Source: Callaeas wilsoni (Eukaryota > Chordata > Aves > Passeriformes > Callaeidae). Taken from it: 64,000 nucleotides of DNA. Both the position numbers and the translations under genes were made by a program. Below the pieces are notes generated by a model. It was not told where the DNA came from. It saw only the letters and a list, made by a program, of their open reading frames with translations, and did not search any database. The stretch is from assembly GCA_013398955.1 (NCBI GenBank), contig VWPU01000894.1, forward strand, positions 23,528 to 87,527. The letters are read 5' to 3'. Within the stretch, counting starts at the first letter, position 1, and each line of letters starts with the position of its first letter. Of the stretch, positions 57,101-64,000 are shown piece by piece.

Positions 57101-60100
57101 TTTTTTGCTTGATAAAATGCTATTTTTTGTTGTGAGGTGTGATGAGTACCTAAGAAATCTCTTGTACCCCTGTCAAAGACAGAAATCTATCTGAGGAAGA
57201 GGTCTTTTCTTAGGAAATAGCACAAGCTCAGTCCAAAAAATGTCTATGACACATAATTGCTTCCAATAACTTGGACTGTCCTGGTCTTGGCAGTTGTTGG
57301 CCGAAGGCATCTTGTGTAAAGGGAAAAGGTCCAATATTTACAGGTTGGCTTAGGGCATCTCATTTAACAGTTCACAAACTATTCGGGTTTTGCTTGCCCA
57401 CAGATTTACTCTCCATTTCCCCAGACAAACGTGTCTTCAGGCAATACATGTGCTAAGATTGACCAAATGCCATTCACTTAATTCTCATGCCAGAAGGGAG
57501 GTGTAATATACACCCAGTACCCATTCAAGCACAGAAATTTCATCAGTCCTACCCTGGGGTTGCAGCATCTTCCTGCAGACTCGTAAAAAATTGTTTGCTT
57601 TGATGACAAACATCATCACAGCAGCGAATCTACTTTTTCATGCAGCATTGCTGGGCATGGCTTCTTTTTTCATTTTGTGAAAATGGCTCTTTAATAGGTT
57701 TCTGCAATCCTGAAACTCCATCAGGGAGGTATGTGTGTTGGGAGAGAACAGGGAACAGGCAGCCACCCTGATTAAGAGGATGATGACGAATGGTGTCCAT
57801 GACCTGAGTCATTATTTGTGTTTTTTTCCACCTCAATCTGAGAGCTGCCTCAGCAGAGCAGCCTTTCTTTCAGGGTACTGCCAAGTCACAGGGCTCTGAG
57901 AGATGCACTTTCACGTGCAGAAACAATGGTTACTTTTTATTTGTGTCACATTTCAGGACTCCATGCTGTTTTCCCTACTGCAGAAGAGAGAGGTGAGACC
58001 CTGCCGGCTCAGTAAAGATCACACACAGGTCCATGCTCAGAATATTTATCTAACAGGATAAGAGTGAGGAGAGGCAGTACAGGACACACAGATCAAGTAT
58101 CATCCACAGAGGTTGCAGAGGTTGTCATCACAAGCTTGACAACCTGTTTAACAACTTCCTGGCATGCTCTGACTACAGAGGCATCCCTGCTCTGCATCCA
58201 AGCCTTTGGCCACAGTGGTCTGCACTGGAAAAGTAAGAAGCACACAGACTTGGGCACTGATTTATCACTGACTGGACCACTTCCATCTTGGAGCAAATTT
58301 CAAGCCTTTCAGGGAGGTCTTTCCCAGACAATATCTAAATATCATTTGAGGAGCTGCACAAGCCAGAGACTGCTCCCAAAGGGCAGAACGAATTGCTCTT
58401 TCCAAGTAAGGATATTTAATCCTGCACATGACAACCAGTTGTGTCCTCTGGACCAGACAATGGACTTTGCCCCTTATTTGTCCATAAAATGTTTTTATAG
58501 AAATGAGACTCTAGACACAGCTGAATTTATTTGGGGATGAATATTATAGCCCACTGATATTTTGGAGAGAAAAATCTTCTTCCTCCATACACCTAAAGAC
58601 TTTTGTCCACTGCAGCAAACTGCGAAGAGACAGCTGCTCATCTCTGACCACTGAAGGCCACTCCTCCCCAGATATGCCTTCCAACTGGAATTAGGACTGT
58701 GACAGGGACTTGAGATAAGATAAAGAGTGTGCTGTTGTCCAGTCATCCCATGTCTGGGGAGAAGAATGTGTCCACCACTGATACTGGAAGAGACACTGGA
58801 ATGCTGATGGGTCAAACATTCAGGGGGAAGCTGCCAATGTGCAAAGTACCTGCCCAGGTGCAGAGGGCAAGCACAGCCCACCTCAAGCTACAGCTGGTGT
58901 TGAGCAAGACAAGGAAAGAGGCAAACCAACATCCAGCTGAAACTCCCTGCCTCAGAGAAGGTACCTGGGCATTCCCACTTGAATCTGAGTGGATATAAAT
59001 CCAGTAGAATGGATGGTCTTGGGATTTTTCCCAACAGTTGATGGGTCTGGTCTGTAACCATCACTTTGACCAACAGACACCAAAATTGCAACAACCAAGT
59101 TTTATTGTGAGGCCTACAGGCAGTGAGATGTTTCTACTTTTATCTTTTCCTTCTCTTTCTTATATGTTTTCGTAAGTGGTATTTTTATGCTTTTATATTA
59201 TAATTTTACTATAGATAACAACCAAAATGGGTCCATACCCATTTTTCTATGCAGACAAATTGTTCTACCAAAAAAAAAAAAAAGGTATATTTGCAAACAC
59301 TGATGATTCAGTGTTTTTTCACTCTAATCTCCCCCAAGGGACTTATAAACAAGAACCTGGGTTATCCTGGCTGTCTAGGATGGGTCATAACACATGTCCA
59401 ACATTTCTGCAGATATCCAGTGTTTGCTTTCTGTGTTCCTTTTGCTGCACAAGCAAGCAGAGTAAAAACAACTTAGGATAACAACTGTTCACAAATTTCA
59501 TGCTGTGGATTTGGCTAGTTTGGTGAGATATCACTGCCTTCTAGAGAAAAAAAATTGTATTTTTTTGGCTTTATGTTTATATCTTCATTGAAATTTTAAT
59601 TTTCCAAATGAACCCCAGCCAGTGCTAACTCATGGTTTCTACAGGGGTTTGAGTCCAGGAGGGAACACAGATTTCAGTACACTGCCTCTGCTTCACTGCA
59701 GTGGCTGGAATTAAATTCTTGACTTCTTCAAATGGAAGGCTCTGGAATTTGCAAAGGATAACTTCTTCATCAAGAATGATTGCTTATATGAATTAATTAG
59801 AGCTTTAGGACATGGAATTCCAACATGCAAAAGAAAGAAATCCAACCTGGGAAAGAGTTAATGACTCTGACAAGGTCAGTCCTGGGCTCCAGCCTCTGCT
59901 GGAGGGCTGCAGTGCCTGAGGGCAGTACAAGAGGGGTACTAAGACTGACTTTGTCAACAACAAAAAAAAATCTTATCTCTTGATTTCTTTATCAAGGCAT
60001 AGGTTTCTTTTGAACAGATCCATACAGTCCTGCTCTGACCTTCTTGCATGTGTGAATATAGGCTTTGCACCACTGCTTCAAATTTTGTGAGAGGAGATAT

Positions 60101-61268
60101 GTCATAAGTTACATGCAGCCCTGTGAGTCAGACAGCTCCCTCCAGTCAAGTAACTTTCCAGCCAAGGAGCAGGAGCAGTTCACAGTAAAATCCATTGGCA
60201 CTTGTCTCTTTAACCAGATCTGTGGTTTTTTTGGCTTCTTTGCCTGCATTCAGACATATACATATACACCTGCCTAACATGGTGCAAGAGCAGCTGTACT
60301 GACCACACTTCAGTGGGATGACTCACACACTTATTCCTGCAAGGCTGGGGTTTGCATTAGTAGGAATTTTAGATTTTTCGGTGGCCATGTTCATCTAATA
60401 AATGAGACATTTCTGACCAATGTTTAACTTCAGATTGAGTTTCCAAAAGAGATGCAAAAATGTGTATTAATAAAATAGTCCGGAACTTTGCAGGACATAA
60501 AGGAAAGCTTTAAAGATGTGAAATCAAGTCCACAAACAAGACTTCAGAAAGAGAAGTAAATAATTAATTCCTTTTCCCTCCACAAGTAAGAAAACAGATG
60601 GGAAATGATGCAGAGGCTTCCAAAGGAAAAATCATGAAGCTGTGGGCCTTAGGAATAAGCTGCAAGATCCATTCAGATGTGTCTTACTTGTTCTTCAAAC
60701 AGAGGCAACTCAAAAAGCTAGGTGAAATCCTGCTCTGTTTGATGCAGCTTTGGGAATTCCCCCTTTCTCTTTCACCTGGGGTTTCTTGTTTTTCTTGCAG
60801 GAGATCAGGGTGACCTTTCCCCAGCTCCTTTCCATATCAATGCTTGGAGCTGAATGTAAGGTGACACAAACTGGGTTTGCCAAGCAGCTTTCACTTCACT
60901 GCTGGGGACTCCTCTGAAGTTTGCCAGATGCTGTGAGTGACCATTGCTCTTTATAGCAAAAACATCCACAAGCAGAGCCTTTGCTGGCATAAATTACCAG
61001 TTTGCAGCATCTGAGGTCTTGCCTCTACTTCGGTCACTCAAAGGTGGCACCACAACCCATTTCTGATGCACTGTGTCATCCTGGGAGGTGTGAGCAGCCA
61101 TGTCTCCTTTCCTTCTGTTCATAATTTAGAGGTGATCTTACAGTGTTCAACGGGTCCATAGGCTGGGATATGGAAATCTCAGTGCAAAACCTTTTTCCAA
61201 ATGTCTCAGAGTCTCTCAGCTGAGGAAATGGAGGTTTTTACAGAGCAAGAAGTGTTTCAGCCTAGCTA
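54173..61268. other. 7.1-kb stretch without recognised repeats
   Basis: No CR1, LTR or tRNA-like sequence was seen apart from a 14-bp A-run at 59270-59283. The longest frame, 158 codons at 58064-58540, has low-complexity Ser/Thr-rich beginnings and no domain I know. Frames at 54611-54886, 56129-56716 and 58495-58881 are likewise unremarkable. This is the longest repeat-poor block in the window. Confidence 0.5.
59270..59283. repeat. A homopolymer
   Basis: A 14-base A-run. No retrocopy signature was seen upstream. Confidence 0.9.
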
Positions 61269-61344
61269 GCCTGGCTAGCTCAGTCGGTAGAGCATGGGAC
61301 TCTTAATCCCAGGGTCGTGAGTTTGAGCCGCACATTGGGTGCCA
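61269..61344 (+). tRNA. tRNA-Lys(CTT)-like sequence with encoded CCA, probably a pseudogene
   Basis: A 73-nt body (61269-61341) followed by CCA (61342-61344). The anticodon CTT is at 61302-61304, in a normal CTCTTAA loop on a fully paired five-bp stem (TGGGA/TCCCA). The D arm and A box (TAGCTCAGTCGGTAGAGC) look intact. Damage lies in the 3' half: C7-A66 mismatch in the acceptor stem, A52-G62 mismatch in the T stem, and T instead of the near-invariant C at position 56 (61324), which also weakens the B box. Vertebrate tRNA genes do not encode CCA. Together with the LTR starting 8 bases downstream, this suggests a copy derived from a charged or mature tRNA, possibly a retroviral primer, rather than a working gene. 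A decayed ordinary tRNA gene with a chance CCA is the alternative. Confidence 0.85.
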
Positions 61345-61352
61345 ATTAAAAG

Positions 61353-61999
61353 TGTGCTGGTTTGGACACAAATCCAGGAGGAAACAACCCAAGACGTCTC
61401 TCTCTCTCTCTCTCTCCTGCCTGCCAGGCAAGCAGGCCCTGGCGGCACCTCCACCATGGGTTCGGGAAAATAATTTCTCGAGTGAAAGAGAAAAAAACTA
61501 TTTATTTAACAAACAGAGTCCCCTGCTGTCATGGGGAAAAAAGGATATTGAAACCGCCTCCCCTGTCCCCTAAAAGAGGACTATGGATTTTAGAGTTCTT
61601 TCTGTAGGGAAAACCTGCAGTCCTACGCTGGGCTGGGCCGGCCAGGCAGGGTCTGACGATCCCCCTTGGAGGGTCCCGCCGAGCAGGTCCGGAGATGGGA
61701 GCTGGTCTGGGATGAAAAGCAAGCCAAAAACAGTCGAAAAAGGAAAAGAAGCCACCGAAGCAGATCACAGTCCCTTCTCCGCTGAAAGCCAAAGAGACTA
61801 GATCGCAAAAGTACTCTAACCAACAAATGTTGTCAGAATCAGGAGAGAAAAGAATGCAAAACGTTCTAGTTACAAGGTCAAGCTAGCTGCTTTGAAGAGT
61901 TCTCTCGGCTTCTCTCTCCCCCCTTTGCAATTTAAAGGTACACTAGAGATCAAGCAGGCAATGGGGAATATAGTATTGTCATAGAATCACCCCAAGACA
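61353..61999 (-). mobile_element. LTR of endogenous retrovirus family 1, minus orientation (copy 2)
   Basis: A ~647-bp relative of 33447-34115. On the minus strand it starts TGTCTTGGGGTGATTCTATG and ends GTGTCCAAACCAGCACA. Shared landmarks include GCAAGCCAAAAACAGTC, AAGGTCAAGCTAGCTGCT, GGTACACTAGAGATCAAGC and the AATAAA (61506-61501 minus). The TATA box of copy 1 has become TCTAAAAT (near 61587-61594). It carries a (TC)n stretch near its U5 end. Bases flanking the LTR (AAAAG left, GAATA right) do not match, so no target duplication supports simple insertion. The tRNA-Lys-like sequence lies on the U5 side, where a primer-binding site would be. Confidence 0.88.
61397..61416. repeat. (TC)n microsatellite inside the LTR
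   Basis: A perfect 20-bp CT dinucleotide run. The other LTR copy has only a short TTTCTCTCTCTT at this place, so the array expanded after the copies diverged. Confidence 0.9.
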
Positions 62000-62993
62000 G
62001 AATAGTAGTCTGAAATGCTGGTGAAAAAGGAATGTATGGTTCCTCTGTGCTCCAGATCTTGCTCACAACTCAAGTTCCTATGTTGATCAGGCACTAAACT
62101 CACAGCTGCCTTATTGCTTGGTAACTTGACAGGCTCAGAATTTGCTTGGGGAACCATGAATTTGACCCTCTAGGCACATTAACTGCACAGAAACTTTCTC
62201 AATCCTCAGACTCTTCTGAGACCATCCAGTAGAAGCCAATTACTACAGCTAGTAGTGTTCAAAGCATTATTATGCACAAAACTTTGACACATGCTGAGGG
62301 TTGAACACTTGTCTTTTCCTTGGTCATGGTGGGATTTCTTGTAGTCTTCTTAATTTCTAATTGTAAAAATACATTTCTATAAAGGGCACATCTCAGAGCA
62401 AATTCTCAATAAAAAGCATCTCTTGAGGAACCTGTAGTCATTCCATACAGTATTGGGCAGGGATAAGATTATCTCACACCTAAGACTATCTCTGATACAT
62501 TTAAGGCACAATAACTATTGGTTCTCTTGCACAAATGGAAGAGTAAATATGACTGAATTGATTTCACTGCTTTGAAAATTCCAGGAAGGAAGAAAAATAC
62601 ATAAATACAAACCAGCCAGCATGTGTTTTGTCAGATGAAATCAGAAGGGAACAATATGTGCTTTCTGAAAGTAGAAGAATCTTAAATGCAATGAAAAGAT
62701 TCATTTGTTTGGTTTTAAACAAGAAGGAAAGAATAAAGGCACAGTTGTATCCACTGATAGTTGCTCTGTGGGCGGATGTGGTTGGTAGCTTTCTCCAGTT
62801 ATGTACAGCACATTGAAAGGAAACTTAGGAAAAGTAAAACAGGCAGTTTAAGAGGAAAAGAACAAACAACGGCGTGGTCTGAGAGCATGAGTGTCAGCAA
62901 CTATTATCCTTCTGAGTGCCAGAAAGGCATCCGAAGGTCAGTAACACCAGGAGTGCAACCGCACAAAGTGCAGTGTGGAAGTCGTGTGTGAGG
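62000..62993. other. unannotated non-coding stretch
   Basis: Unique-looking DNA between the LTR and a CR1. No retroviral polypurine tract or interior is apparent next to the LTR's U3 end, so the provirus does not continue here. Confidence 0.5.
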
Positions 62994-63331
62994 ACAGAAT
63001 GATTTGTGTTGGAAGGGGCCTTAAAAATTGTCTAATTGCAACCCCCTGCCGTGGGCAGGAATACCTCCCACTAAACCAGGTTGCTCGAAGTTCCATCCAA
63101 CCTGGCCTTCAACACTTCCAGGGATGGGGCAGCCACAGCTTCTCTGGGCAACCTGTGACAGTATCCCACCACCCTCTCAGGAAAGAATTTCTTCTTAATA
63201 GCTAATCTAAATCTCTTCTCTTTCAGCTCAAAGCCATTCTCCCTTGTCCTGTCACTCCATGACCTTGTCAGAAATCTCTCTCCAGATTTCTTGTAGCCTC
63301 CCCAAGTATTGAAAGGCTGCAATTAGGTCAC
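62994..63331 (-). mobile_element. CR1 LINE 3' fragment with ORF2 C-terminal region
   Basis: An antisense copy of about 338 bp from ACAGAATGATTTGTGTTGGA through GGGATGGGGCAGCCACAGCT and CCCTTGTCCTGTCACTCCAT to TATTGAAAGGCTGCAATTAG. The minus-strand frame 63071-63322 covers the ORF2 C-terminus, including SDRTRENGFELKEKRFRL and HRLPREAVAAPSL. It has lost the terminal octamer repeats except one. Confidence 0.96.
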
Positions 63332-63983
63332 ATTTTTAGGACAAATGCAGTAGCTGCAAGTTCTGGATTCAAAACAAAGGCTTCCTAACCCCAAGTTTAA
63401 TTACAGAGCAATTTCTTGAGTTGGACCTCAGTCTGGTGAGCTGGGGCAACAGTTGCCTGGCAGGAGATACACTTCTCTTCCTAGATGCACAATGAGTGGG
63501 CACTATCTACTTTACTCCAGGTGTGAGAAGGATCTCACTCATTTATGGCCATGGGGAGAGTGAAAAGCAAGGTACTGATGTACAGTCTCTGTGCCCAGGG
63601 AGACCAAGCAATTGAACTGGTTGATGGATACAGGATGTGCTCATGCCCAATCATGGCCTCCTCTAGATACTTTCTCCCTAAGGCAACTGTGCCTGTACTC
63701 CCTATCACAGTCCCACCATGCCCATTTAGGGCTGATAATCCTGTTCTTTCCCAAAAATACACTGCATTGTTTCTCCCCTGTCTGGCAGCTTCAGTGAAGC
63801 ACTGAGGAAGCAGCCTGAATTAATGCATTTGCTCACCACATAAACTCCTGAAAGAAAAGGTTATACAAATATTTCATTTCCACAGCAGCAGGCTTTGACC
63901 TCAGGGCAACCTCTGTGGCTGTGTTATCTCTGCTAAAGGCTTCCAACTATGCTCAGCTATGGCATGTGAGATTAATAGCTGTG
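63332..63983. other. unannotated non-coding stretch
   Basis: Overlapping frames on both strands at 63535-63805 (75-86 codons) have no recognisable domain. No repeat seen. Confidence 0.5.
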
Positions 63984-64000
63984 TGTCGTGGTTTGACACT
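63984..64000. mobile_element. possible LTR start cut by the window edge
   Basis: TGTCGTGGTTTGACACT resembles the opening of several bird retrovirus LTRs and the U5-side end of the two LTRs here (TGTGCTGGTTTGGACAC). Only 17 bp is available, so orientation and identity are uncertain. Confidence 0.4.

Noticed and set aside
58064..58540. 158-codon open frame on the plus strand
   Set aside because: No recognisable domain, no splice or promoter context, and similar-length frames appear by chance in 64 kb; not reported as a gene.
58670..58702. CCTTCCAACTGGAATTAGGACTGTGA as a CR1 tail
   Set aside because: Only a dozen bases agree and no upstream CR1 sequence supports it.
33447..61999. The two family-1 LTRs as the two ends of one provirus
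   Set aside because: They are 27 kb apart, have clearly diverged from each other, and enclose CR1s and unique DNA but no retroviral interior.
61353..61999. Target-site duplication around LTR copy 2
   Set aside because: The five or six bases on each side (AAAAG and GAATA) do not match, and testing outside the tRNA-like sequence gave no match either.
1..64000. CRISPR arrays, operons, phage or bacterial gene systems
   Set aside because: No regularly spaced repeats, ribosome-binding sites or dense gene layout; CR1 and LTR content marks the DNA as avian nuclear sequence.

Overview
The window looks like avian, most likely passerine, intergenic or deep-intronic DNA. The evidence is the dominant repeat: about 35 CR1 LINE fragments, many with the 3' end typical of bird CR1 (a 'CCTTCCAACCCAAACCATT' type end followed by ATTCTATG/ATTCTGTG octamers). 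There are also a few LTRs of endogenous-retrovirus type beginning TG and ending CA, and a low density of real coding signal. I found no exon chain, no recognisable host protein and no prokaryotic-style gene. The open frames of 60-190 codons are either chance frames or pieces of CR1 ORF2. The organism and family names rest on recognised sequence patterns, not on a database search.

Layout. 1-7 kb: CR1 fragments, a minus-strand LTR with a polypurine-like tract (2426-2869), an AT-rich block of reiterated AACATTTGAAC-like words (2870-3130), and a possible LTR (7009-7556). 7-20 kb: an assembly gap beside a (GGAGA)n repeat (8882-9200), a direct duplication of about 220 bp (12105-12333 and 13877-14096), AT-rich possibly conserved DNA, several CR1 pieces, and the longest CR1 3' fragment (19890-20335). 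20-33 kb: a decayed CR1 reverse-transcriptase piece (22845-23265), two CR1 pieces overlapping in consensus (25524-25876 and 26166-26322), then mostly unique DNA. 33-46 kb: a minus-strand LTR (33447-34115), CR1 fragments, AT-rich candidate conserved blocks, and a plus-strand LTR interrupted by a second gap (45385-45637). 46-61 kb: scattered CR1 tails and then 7 kb without a CR1 that I could see. 61-64 kb: a tRNA-Lys(CTT)-like sequence with encoded CCA beside the U5 end of a second LTR of the 33447 family (61353-61999), a CR1, and the apparent start of another LTR at the window edge.

The most notable structure is the tRNA-Lys/LTR junction at 61269-61999. The tRNA 3' end and CCA sit 8 bases from the LTR's U5 end, in the orientation expected for a retroviral primer, but the whole 73-nt tRNA body is present instead of only an 18-nt primer-binding site. 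No genes here can be described as working together. The window is a record of retroelement insertions with a few candidate noncoding regulatory blocks.
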